48,285 nt of DNA. It comes from Geminicoccus sp036263595 (GTDB taxonomy: Bacteria; Pseudomonadota; Alphaproteobacteria; Geminicoccales; Geminicoccaceae). The notes beneath the pieces were generated by a model. That model was not told where the DNA came from and ran no database searches. It saw nothing but the letters and a program-made list of their open reading frames with translations. How positions within the stretch are numbered: position 1 is the stretch's first letter; every line of letters starts with the position of its first letter. Positions 1 through 7,287 of the stretch are shown here, in pieces. The translations under genes were made by a program, and so were the position numbers. The DNA is taken from contig NZ_DATAGQ010000154.1 in assembly GCF_036263595.1 (NCBI RefSeq), positions 1 through 48,285 of the forward strand. Reading direction: 5' to 3'.

Positions 1-103
1 GATCGACCCCCTGATCACCCACACCATGCCGCTCGACCAGATCAACCACGCCTTCGACCTCATGCACGAGGGCAAGTCCATCCGCTCGGTCGTGCTGTAC
101 TGA
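1..103 (+). CDS. frmA: Class III alcohol dehydrogenase (S-(hydroxymethyl)glutathione dehydrogenase), C-terminal fragment
   Basis: Only the last 33 codons and the stop are inside the window; the frame starts at base 2 and the gene runs off the left edge. The peptide contains INHAFDLMHEGKSIRSVVLY, the characteristic C-terminal tail of zinc-dependent class III (glutathione-dependent formaldehyde) dehydrogenases, in which this segment closes the catalytic domain. The family oxidises the spontaneous adduct of formaldehyde and glutathione to S-formylglutathione with NAD+ in the cytoplasm. The catalytic and structural zinc ligands lie upstream of the window, so activity cannot be judged. A GFA-family gene lies at 20297 but is too far away to be an operon partner. 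The family call is good because the tail is very conserved; the exact gene name is conventional. Confidence 0.8.
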   Translation, partial: IDPLITHTMPLDQINHAFDLMHEGKSIRSVVLY

Positions 104-588
104 CCAACGTCCGGTTTATCCGCGCGCACCCGCTCGAGGAGGTGGCCGCCAAGGAAAGCCCCGATCCTTGGCTGGCGCTCCCGCGACCCCTGCCCGGCCA
201 AGGCCAAGCCGCCTTGGCCGCCATCCTTGCCTGGAGCGGCTCGATCGCCTGCTGACGGTTGATAGTTGGCAAGCATGGCACGGGCGAACCTGGAGATCCG
301 GTCGTCGATGCCTCAGCCAAGCAGTTGCGCCTCGCGGCCTGTTCCTCGCTCCAGGACAGGCGGGCAACCTCGTGCCGCTGCATTGCAGCGGTGCGGGGTG
401 ATCGGCTCAGGGGCGCGTGCTCATCATGGCCGGGCGTGACCGCTTCGCAACTGGCCACCGCCCGATAGCGTTGCCGATGAACGGGTTCGGGTCGTCAGGC
501 TGATCGGCGGCGCGGCCTGATCGGATGGAAAACGATGTCTGCAGCGCCCTTCCCGCTGTCCTGTCGATGATCCGGTCAGCTTTATCGT
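104..588. other. Gene-poor stretch
   Basis: No frame here has a recognisable protein, a convincing ribosome binding site or a family motif. The open frames on both strands are rich in Arg, Pro, Ser and Ala, as expected for chance frames in GC-rich DNA. No clear terminator with a T-run was seen after the upstream dehydrogenase. Confidence 0.5.
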
Positions 589-693
589 ATGACGCGCCAA
601 TATCATCCGATTGGCGATGATGACGAAATGGCGGCTGCATTGGAACCGCACTGCCGCCTGCAGAGCTATGACTGGACGGAACATCTGCCGTAA
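589..693 (+). CDS. Possible 34-aa small protein upstream of the entericidin-like gene
   Basis: An ATG-to-TAA frame encodes 34 residues beginning MTRQYHPIGDDDEM and ending YDWTEHLP. Its stop codon abuts the purine-rich ribosome binding site (AAGGATGGAG) of the lipoprotein gene that starts 15 nt downstream, which would suit translational coupling. The acidic, aromatic composition differs from the Arg/Pro-rich chance frames nearby. No family is recognised and there is no strong ribosome binding site in front of its own ATG, so this may be fortuitous. Confidence 0.25.
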   Translation: MTRQYHPIGDDDEMAAALEPHCRLQSYDWTEHLP

Positions 694-708
694 GGATGGA
701 GCACTCAT

Positions 709-855
709 ATGTCGAACCTCCGCTGGCTGCTTGCACTCGCCCTGCTGACGTTCACTGTTGGCGGCTTGAGCGCCTGCAATACGTTCGAGGGTGCCAAGGA
801 TGACGTGTCGGCTGGTGTCGACGCAGTGTCGGGCGATGATGACGACGACGACTGA
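709..855 (+). CDS. Entericidin-like small lipoprotein with poly-Asp tail
   Basis: The gene encodes 48 residues. An N-terminal hydrophobic signal segment (about residues 5-20) ends in the lipobox LSAC, with Cys23 as the predicted lipidated residue. The following NTFEGAKDDVSAGVDAVS matches the entericidin A/B family pattern (CNT-x-G-x-G-x-D), so the mature peptide is only about 26 residues. It should be exported by Sec, lipidated and anchored in a membrane; family members are linked to envelope stress or to toxin/antidote peptides. AAGGATGGAG lies 7 nt before the ATG and decides the start. The oddity is the C-terminus, GDDDDDD, a run of six aspartates that ordinary entericidins lack. It appears monocistronic apart from the doubtful short frame just upstream. 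Confidence 0.75.
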   Translation: MSNLRWLLALALLTFTVGGLSACNTFEGAKDDVSAGVDAVSGDDDDDD

Positions 856-1818
856 TCTGCGCTGTCGATCAGCAGTCTTGCGTCGCTGCATTGTCGCACC
901 TCGCTGGATCAAATGGTGAGCGGTCTACACCGACAGCGGCTCACGCGCAGCCTAGAGCCGCTGTCGGTGCCGCAGGACGACCGTTGCCGTGAGCTGCCGG
1001 TCCGCTGCCCACCGCTGATCGAGAATGGCCTGGAGCTCGTCGCTGCAGGTACGCCACCCGACAAGCCGGAACTGTCTGCAAGCTTCGGCCATGCGCGCGT
1101 TCTGCTTCACGAGAGCCTTAGGCAGCGTGAAGCAGCAATCCCGGCAACAGCGGAATCAACGGCTGGCATCAAGCTGATCCCCCGGGGTGACGCTGTTGCG
1201 CTCCGGGATCTGAAGGTCCGACAGGTTTACCGGGTGCCCGCAGGATCAGGATCTGGAGCATCATCACCGCGCCGCCTTGCCGGCCAGCCCTTTGCTAGGA
1301 AGCGGGTTCATGGCGGCACGCGGCCCGCAGCTTCCGCGTCCCAGGTTACGGCAGTGGCGCGGTGACGGCTCCTGATGGCAGCGGCTTCCCGATCTGGCCG
1401 CGCATGGATGCCACCGCCATGCCATCCACCCGTGCCGGCCAAGGCCGCACCATCCGTGGAATGGCGCGCCTCACGAAGCGTCTCTCCGCAAGACCCTGCG
1501 GACACTGGATGATCAGTCCCATGTCCGATCATTGAGGCGGGCAGGCCTGTGCCGAGAACTCGCAGCAGCACCATCGCAATTGCGGTTCTGCGACCGGTTC
1601 TGACCGTGTCGTCTACGATCGAGCGGAGCGGGCCGCCAGTAGACGTGGTCCAGCGCCTTTTGCGATGAACGGCGGCCTTCTGCAGACTGGCGCGAAAACC
1701 TCCAGTCTCTGGCTTGTGGATGGACAGGCGAGCGCCACCGGCAGGAATTTCCGGCCCATCACGTCGCTCGATGGCACCGGATCGACCGATGCCGCGAACT
1801 GGATATCGATCAGGCATT
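856..1818. other. Gene-poor stretch next to an IS remnant
   Basis: About 960 bases without a recognisable gene. The longest frames (913-1365 plus, 1308-1817 minus, 1613-1900 minus) are low-complexity translations without family motifs or good ribosome binding sites. Because it borders a decayed transposase, it may be eroded mobile or accessory DNA, but nothing specific could be identified. Confidence 0.5.
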
Positions 1819-2363
1819 TATCTGATCCGCCCGTCGCAGGTTCACGGCCATGCAGAGCAGCCTGAGCTGGCATCGGTTGCGGATCAGGTCGGCGGCCCAT
1901 TGCAGCCTCCTGGCTGAAGCCCTTGCAGGGACGGATGATCGTCGACGGCCAAGCGCGCCTTGTAGCCGAAGAAGCTGCGTTGCCCGCGACGCGTGAAGCC
2001 GGCGGCGGGGTCCCACCCCGATACCTCGGCCTCGACCAGTGTCGCTTCGAACCCGGCCTTGATCACCAAGCCGCGCTGCTCGAGTTAGGCGTTCAAGGCG
2101 TCGAAGACCATCTCCACTAGGCCCGCCTGAACCAGGTCGATCCGGAACCGGGGAAAGTGTCGTTGCGTCTGGCAACGCATCCTCCAGCTCAAGGCGGTCA
2201 GAGCGCCGGAAGCTCAAGGATTCGCCAAGGCCGCTTCGATCGGCTGCCAGTCGACCTGTGCCCTGATCCGCTCCAGGCGTCGGTTACTGCCAAACGCTGC
2301 GGCAGCCGAGCCTCCACCAGGCTCACCTGACCCAACGCCAGGCACACCATCGGCCGCCTCCTT
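1819..2363 (-). pseudogene. IS5-family transposase remnant (frameshifted, internally deleted)
   Basis: Read on the minus strand, pieces of one transposase appear in order but in different frames. GQVSLVEARLPQRL begins near 2340. After an apparent one-base loss near 2288 the match continues as GSNRRLERIRAQVDWQPIEAALANP. A gap of roughly 60 expected residues follows, then SFRR..RLELEDALPDATTL, then RFRIDLVQAGLVEMVFDALNA, an in-frame stop, LEQRGLVIKAG, and DPAAGFTRRGQRSFFGYKA. Finally comes a C-terminal RNRCQLRLLCMAVNLRRA segment. These are IS5/IS1478-type transposase blocks. The part carrying most of the DDE catalytic core, between FFGYKA and RNRCQ, is deleted, so the element cannot move itself. 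Terminal inverted repeats were not identified, and the ends given are those of the visible coding remnant. Confidence 0.8.
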
Positions 2364-2569
2364 CCTGATGGGCAGGATCGGATCCCGGCAGCACGGCCAA
2401 GGCCAGGCTTACGCGGCAGCCTCCTGAGCCGGCGTGATGTCGGCAGCAGAAGGCCGAGCCGTCGGACCAACGTCCCGGATCGCCGTTCGCACGATCTGCC
2501 CCTTCATGAGTCGAATCCGGATCGGACGGTTCTGGACGGCGGCTCCCGGCACGGCTGCTCCGGGCAGGA

Positions 2570-3643
2570 CTACTGCTTCATCCTCTCCACGATCGCCTTC
2601 CAGAGCTGGAGGTCCTTGCGGAAGTCGACGAGGTCGGTCTTCGGCGTGGTGCCGTCCAGCACGTGACGGTGGAAGGTCAGGAGTTCATGCGCGAATGCGT
2701 CGGCGTAGAAGGGCCCGAGGATCCGCTGTTTCACCCCGTCCTGGCCCCGCTCCGCGATCTCCAGCCGGGTGGGCAGGCTGCGGATATAGGGCGTGTCGTA
2801 GACGATGCGGACGCGCTTTTGGTCCGAGCGCACCTCGATCATCGCATCGAACAGGCCGATCCGGTCGACCACCGCCTGATAGGTGCAGAGATAGTGGCCA
2901 TAGTCGAACGTGATGGCCGAGTTCCAGCCGCCATTGCTGTGCTGCGCGGCCAGCACGCGCGAAGGCTCGCCGATCAGTTCCCGCATCGCGGAGAGGTGGT
3001 GGCAGCTCATCGAGGTCAGCAGCGCATAGGCCTGCAGCAGGTCCGGGGGTGCATCCTGGCCCACCGCCTCCCGGTAAAGGGACTGGCGGATGACCTGGCT
3101 CTCGCGGCGCAATTCGTCTGGAACGTCCGTCGGGTAGAGGATGTCCTGGCTGTGCCGCATGAACTCCGTGCCGAGCGAGATCAAGTCGTGGATGCGGACA
3201 TGGGTGATCTCGGCTGGCGGCGGCAGCTCCGCCTTGGCCGCCAGGTAGGCCGGGGCGTAGCGGCGCATATAGGCGACGAACAGGACCTTGCGGTGGTTCT
3301 TCGCCAGCGGCAGAAGCTGGTCGATCTCGCTCAAGGTCAGGCAGGCCGGTTTCTCCAGCAGGATGTGCTTGTCCGCCTCGATCGCCAGGCGGACGTAGCG
3401 GCTGTGGGTCTCGTCCGGCGAGAGGATGAAGACCGCGTCGATAGCCGGGTCTTCGATCAGCGCTTCCGCCGACCCGAAGATCCGCACGCCGGCATGACGG
3501 CTGCGGATCAGCTCGGTCAGGCTGCTGGACGGGTCGTAGGCGCCGTCGATCACGAAGCGGCTGCGCAGGTCGGCGAGCGTGGGCAGGTGGATCGCCTGGG
3601 CGACCTCGCCCAGGCCGATCAGGCCGACACGGAGGAGGGACAT
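2570..3643 (-). CDS. Gfo/Idh/MocA-family NAD(P)-dependent oxidoreductase
   Basis: The 357-aa product starts with a Rossmann segment LRVGLIGLGEVAQAIHLPTL (residues 4-23) and has the family EKPACLTL motif (about residues 95-102), whose Lys is part of the active site. A C-terminal alpha/beta substrate domain follows. Such enzymes oxidise or epimerise sugars, inositols or amino sugars in the cytoplasm. The start at 3643 is chosen because GGGAGC lies just upstream and the Rossmann strand follows at once; a frame 10 codons longer would overlap the upstream ATPase gene. It is the last gene of the sugar ABC operon, 13 nt after the ATPase, so it probably processes the imported sugar. The substrate cannot be read from sequence. 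Confidence 0.85.
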   Translation of the reverse strand: MSLLRVGLIGLGEVAQAIHLPTLADLRSRFVIDGAYDPSSSLTELIRSRHAGVRIFGSAEALIEDPAIDAVFILSPDETHSRYVRLAIEADKHILLEKPACLTLSEIDQLLPLAKNHRKVLFVAYMRRYAPAYLAAKAELPPPAEITHVRIHDLISLGTEFMRHSQDILYPTDVPDELRRESQVIRQSLYREAVGQDAPPDLLQAYALLTSMSCHHLSAMRELIGEPSRVLAAQHSNGGWNSAITFDYGHYLCTYQAVVDRIGLFDAMIEVRSDQKRVRIVYDTPYIRSLPTRLEIAERGQDGVKQRILGPFYADAFAHELLTFHRHVLDGTTPKTDLVDFRKDLQLWKAIVERMKQ

Positions 3644-3656
3644 CAAGAGCTCCCGT

Positions 3657-4415
3657 TCAAGCTGGACCCGCACCGGTGATGAGGCCGACCAGCTCGTTGC
3701 CGCTGGTCTCGGCGGTTCGCCTGGTGCCGACGACCCGGCCGGCCCGCATCGCCCAGACTTGGTCGGACAGACGCATGACCTGGTCGAAATTGTGGCTGAT
3801 CAGGATGACGCTCACCTGCTCATCGCGCAGGCGCGCGATGAGCGCCTCGACATTGCGGGTCTCCTGGACGCCCAGTGCAGCGGTCGGCTCGTCCATCACG
3901 ACGAGCTTCGCCCCAGCACCCACCGCCCGGCAGATCGAGATCGCCTGGCGCTGGCCCCCGGACAGGCGCCGCACCCGTTGCCCGACCGACGGGACGTTGA
4001 TGGAGAGCCGCGACAGGAGGGCGCGCGACTGCACCTTCATCTCCTTGCGGTTCAGGAAGGCGAAGGGGCCCAGGCGGTGCACGATCTCGCGGTTGAGGAA
4101 CAGGTTCTGCGCCACCGTTAGCTCGTCGACCAGCGCCAGGTTCTGGTGAACCGTCTCGATGCCGGCCCGTCGCGCTTCGTCGGGGTCGTTGAAGCGGGCG
4201 GGCCTGCCGTCGAAGCTGATCTCACCGCTGTCGGGCACATGCACGCCGACCAGGCAGCGGATCAGGGTCGACTTGCCCGCACCGTTGTCGCCGATCACGG
4301 CCGTCACCTCGCCGCGGCGCGCGCTGAACGCGACCTCCTGCAGGGCGCGGATGCCGCCGAAATGCTTGGACAGGCCGGTGCAGGCCAGGATGGTGTCGGA
4401 CGGATCGGGCTTCAT
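3657..4415 (-). CDS. Sugar ABC importer ATP-binding protein (FrcA-like, single domain)
   Basis: The 252-aa ATPase has Walker A GDNGAGKST (about residues 42-50), Q-loop VHQNLAL, signature LSGGQRQAI, Walker B LVVMDEP and a switch His in LISHNFD. It would energise the neighbouring RbsC-type permease at the inner membrane. Most RbsA/XylG-type ATPases are tandem proteins of about 500 residues; this one has a single nucleotide-binding domain, as in the fructose importer FrcA, so it should act as a homodimer. Its ATG overlaps the permease stop by 4 bp (ATGA), implying translational coupling. The downstream MocA-type dehydrogenase begins 13 nt after its stop. Confidence 0.9.
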   Translation of the reverse strand: MKPDPSDTILACTGLSKHFGGIRALQEVAFSARRGEVTAVIGDNGAGKSTLIRCLVGVHVPDSGEISFDGRPARFNDPDEARRAGIETVHQNLALVDELTVAQNLFLNREIVHRLGPFAFLNRKEMKVQSRALLSRLSINVPSVGQRVRRLSGGQRQAISICRAVGAGAKLVVMDEPTAALGVQETRNVEALIARLRDEQVSVILISHNFDQVMRLSDQVWAMRAGRVVGTRRTAETSGNELVGLITGAGPA

Positions 4416-5401
4416 CGCTGGTAGCGCATGATGAGGGCGGCCAGGATCACGATGATGCCCACGGCCAGGGGCTGGTAGAAGGCCGATACGCCCAGCAGCG
4501 TCAGGCCGTTGACCAGCGTGGTCAGCATCAAGGCGCCAAAGACCGGGCCCAGGATGCTGCCCCTGCCGCCGAACAGGCTGACGCCGCCCAGCACGACCGC
4601 CGCTACCGAGTTCAGGAGCAGCGTGGTGTTGACGGTGGGCTCGGCAGAGCCAATGCGCGCGACCAGCAGGATCGCGGCGATGCCGGCACAGCTGCCTGAA
4701 ATGGTGTAGGCGGCAATGCGGACGCGATCGATATGGATGCCAAGCGAGCGGGCGCTCTCGGCATGGCCGCCGGTGGCAAGCAGGTGGACCCCGAAGCGGG
4801 TGTGGTAGAGCAGGACATGGCCGAGCAGGGCCACGGCAGCGGCGACGAGCACGGGATAGCCGAACAGGCCGATATGGCCGCTGGACAGGCGCAGCAGGAA
4901 CAGGCTGGAGACCATGGTCGGCTCGCCACGGGAAAGGATCAGCCCCAGGCCGGTGACGGCCGACAGGCTGCCCAGCGTGACCACGAAGTCCGGGATGCGG
5001 CCGCGCGTGATCACGAGGCCGTTCAGGAAGCCGACGAAGGAGGCCGCGCCCACGGCCAGCACGCAGGCTGCGACGATGCCGAAGCCTGCGGCATAGCAGA
5101 TGCCCAGCACCACCGCGCTGAGGGTGGTGGTGGCGGCCATGGACAGGTCGATGCCTGCCGTGGCGATCACGAAGGTCTGGCCGACCGCCACCACGATCAG
5201 GATGGAGGACGCCACCAGCACGGCGTGAAGGTTGCTGATGCTGAGGAAGCTGGGCGCGCTCAGGCCGAAGATCAGGATCAGGCCGAACAGGCCGACCACC
5301 GCGGCCCAGTCTGCCCAGAACGACGGTTCGAGCCAGGCCGGCCGCTCGCGGCGGGGCGGCCGTGCGTCCGCCCCGCCCTGGGCTTCCTCCGTCATCCTCA
5401 C
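4412..5401 (-). CDS. Sugar ABC importer permease (RbsC-like)
   Basis: The 329-aa inner-membrane protein has a charged cytoplasmic N-terminus (about 30 residues) followed by roughly nine or ten hydrophobic segments. It carries RbsC-family features such as GQTFVIATAGIDLSMAA (near residue 75) and GGVSLFGGRGSILGPVFGAL (near residue 275). It forms the translocation channel for a ribose/fructose-type sugar. The start used is a GTG at 5401 that overlaps the binding-protein stop by 4 bp (GTGA); an in-frame ATG at 5395 is the alternative. Its own stop overlaps the ATPase start by 4 bp, so three genes are tightly coupled. The operon order B-C-A differs from the common A-C-B order of rbs operons. Confidence 0.9.
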   Translation of the reverse strand: MRMTEEAQGGADARPPRRERPAWLEPSFWADWAAVVGLFGLILIFGLSAPSFLSISNLHAVLVASSILIVVAVGQTFVIATAGIDLSMAATTTLSAVVLGICYAAGFGIVAACVLAVGAASFVGFLNGLVITRGRIPDFVVTLGSLSAVTGLGLILSRGEPTMVSSLFLLRLSSGHIGLFGYPVLVAAAVALLGHVLLYHTRFGVHLLATGGHAESARSLGIHIDRVRIAAYTISGSCAGIAAILLVARIGSAEPTVNTTLLLNSVAAVVLGGVSLFGGRGSILGPVFGALMLTTLVNGLTLLGVSAFYQPLAVGIIVILAALIMRYQR

Positions 5402-6387
5402 TGCTGCAGCAGATCCCGGAAGGGATCGGGATAGGCTTCGGCCGGCTGCGGGAAGTTCTGGATGGCCGTGGCGGCGTTGGCCTTGGTGATCAACTGGACG
5501 GGGGCATCGACCTTGGCAGGCAAGGTCTTGCCGGAAGCGGCGGCCACGCAGGCTTCCAGGCCCATGGCGCCGACGACCCAGGGATACTGGGAGACGGTGG
5601 CGGCGAGTTCGCCTGCGGCGACCGACTGGAGCGCATCGGTGATGCCGTCCAGGCCGATCACCTTGGCCTCAGAGCCCGCGGCCATCACGGCGCGCTGCAC
5701 GCCCAGGGCCATGACGTCGTTGGCGGCGAAGAAGCCGGCAAGGTCGGGATGCGCGCGCAGGATCGTGTCGGCCGCCGTCAGCGCCTTTTCGCGGTCCCAG
5801 TCCGCACTGACCATCTGCACCACCTCGAGCTTGCCCTGGACGGCCTGCTCGAAGCCCTTGATCCGGGCATTGCTGCCGACGTCGCCGACCACGCCCGCGA
5901 TCAGCGCCACCTTGCCGCCATTCGGGAGAAGGCGAAGCATCTCCTCGCCGGCCAGGATCCCGGCCGCGACATTGTCGGTGCCGATATAAGTGTTGATGGT
6001 GATCCCGGCGGCTTCCGCCTGGACTGGATCGACCACGCTGTCGATGTTGACGATCGGCGCCTTCTTCTGGGCCACCGGAACCAGGGCCTGCACCAGATTG
6101 CTGACGCTGATCGGATTGACCAGATAGCAGCCATAGTCCTGCATGGCGACGGCCGAGAGCCGGTCGGCCTGCCCGGTCGAATCGCCCATGCCGCTGGCGG
6201 CCTGGATGTTGACCTCGGCACCGAGTTCCCCGGCCTTGGCGTCGATGCCCTGGCGCATGTACTGGAAGAATGGATTGTCCAGTCCCTTGATGACCGCCGC
6301 GACCCTGGTCGGCTCGGCAGCGAAGGCCGGAAGCCCCAGAGCAGCGAGGGCCGTGCCCAGGGCCAGTACGTGTATCGATTTACGCAT
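5398..6387 (-). CDS. Sugar ABC importer periplasmic binding protein (RbsB-like)
   Basis: The 329-aa protein has a Sec signal peptide (MRKSIHVLALGTALAALGLP, cleavage near AFA-AEP, residue 23) and a LacI-type two-lobe periplasmic binding fold. An early KGLDNPFFQYMRQGID segment is typical of the pentose/hexose-binding RbsB class (peripla_BP_4). It delivers an unidentified sugar or sugar alcohol to the RbsC-type permease. The start at 6387 is supported by GGGGAGG 7 nt upstream and by immediate entry into the signal peptide; the frame stays open 57 codons further upstream but that part looks non-coding. It is the first gene of a four-gene minus-strand operon. A perfect 12-bp palindrome about 150 nt upstream may be an operator. 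Confidence 0.9.
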   Translation of the reverse strand: MRKSIHVLALGTALAALGLPAFAAEPTRVAAVIKGLDNPFFQYMRQGIDAKAGELGAEVNIQAASGMGDSTGQADRLSAVAMQDYGCYLVNPISVSNLVQALVPVAQKKAPIVNIDSVVDPVQAEAAGITINTYIGTDNVAAGILAGEEMLRLLPNGGKVALIAGVVGDVGSNARIKGFEQAVQGKLEVVQMVSADWDREKALTAADTILRAHPDLAGFFAANDVMALGVQRAVMAAGSEAKVIGLDGITDALQSVAAGELAATVSQYPWVVGAMGLEACVAAASGKTLPAKVDAPVQLITKANAATAIQNFPQPAEAYPDPFRDLLQQ

Positions 6388-6532
6388 CCATCGACCTCCC
6401 CTCGGCAGCTTCTTCTTGCTTGAGGACCTTGCTGCCTTCCAGGCAGGGTCGCCCTCGTGCAGGGATGCTGTCAAGTGGTGCCACCGGCCTGCTCTTGGCA
6501 GGCGGCCTTCAACAAGCGCGAGGAGAACCAAT

Positions 6533-6544
6533 TGTTCATGAACA
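6533..6544. promoter_or_regulatory. Perfect 12-bp palindrome TGTTCATGAACA, candidate operator
   Basis: TGTTCATGAACA is a perfect dyad lying 146-157 bp upstream of the binding-protein start in an AT-richer patch (AATTG beside it). A site of this kind suits a dimeric repressor such as a GntR- or LacI-type regulator, but no regulator gene is next to this operon, so the partner is unknown. Confidence 0.35.
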
Positions 6545-6804
6545 GTACCGGTGCTCACTGCCCTGCAGCGACCCGCTCCACCACTTGACGTTCATCCTTG
6601 CTCGTTGCCGGCCACTCGTCATGATCACGGGCGCTGTTCAGGCTCTTCTTCAATCCTCGGCCACCATCGACCGGGCGCGTCGCGCTCCGCCATCGTCACG
6701 ACAACGGGATGTCAGGCATCGTGACGAGAATCCGGTGGAGGGGCAGCGCTCGCTGCACCTGACCGACCACGTCCCCCCGGGGGCGTCGTGGCGACCTGCC
6801 GCCC

Positions 6805-6832
6805 GCCACCTCGGCCTGAGGACCGAGGTGGC
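6805..6832. other. Strong stem-loop, 10-bp perfect stem
   Basis: GCCACCTCGG and CCGAGGTGGC form a perfect 10-bp stem around an 8-nt loop. There is no T-run on either side, so it is not a typical intrinsic terminator. It stands alone in the large intergenic region and could be a relic, a protein site or part of a leader. Confidence 0.4.
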
Positions 6833-7287
6833 CGTCACGCTCCCTCACGATCCATCTGCACCAGGGATCGTTGCCGCGGAGGCTCCAGCGCCCACGCCAT
6901 TTCCAAAAGGAGCGGGCTTGCCGCTCTTCCCGGCCAGCGGGCTCGCTGCGACTCGATCCGGCGGCCTGTTCCGGGCCGGCCTCCGTGATCTTCCTGTTGG
7001 GGGGCTGAAGATCACGATGTCCCCCGGCGCAATCCAGCAGTTCCTCCTTCCTTCGGTCAGGCCGGTCCCAGCGACGCCGTCCTCATGGCGAACCTGGCCC
7101 CCCGCGCTTCGCTCCATCACTGCTGACGTCACAGCCACACGCTCCTCAACCCGCTCGCGGCGGCTGGCGCGCCATCCATCGCCAGCCCCACGCAGCTTAA
7201 GGCTGCAGCGCTCGGTACATCGGAAGGCGGCCGGAGGTGGTCCGGCCACCGGCTACCGGCCACGAAGCACGATGGAAGGAGCGACCC

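Larger units (their letters stand above)
6388..7287. other. 900-bp intergenic region upstream of the sugar ABC operon
   Basis: No gene is supported. A 305-codon open frame on the plus strand (6420-7337) is Arg/Ser/Pro-rich, has no family motif and crosses the start and upstream region of the binding-protein gene. Structures seen are the palindrome TGTTCATGAACA at 6533-6544 and a 10-bp perfect stem at 6805-6832. Promoters of the sugar operon should lie near the right edge of the binding-protein gene; none could be fixed. Confidence 0.5.

Noticed and set aside
913..1365. 150-codon plus-strand frame
   Set aside because: No family similarity by eye and no ribosome binding site; it lies in decayed DNA beside an IS relic.
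2663..3679. 338-codon plus-strand frame
   Set aside because: Mirror of the Gfo/Idh/MocA gene; no motif, composition typical of antisense frames in GC-rich DNA.
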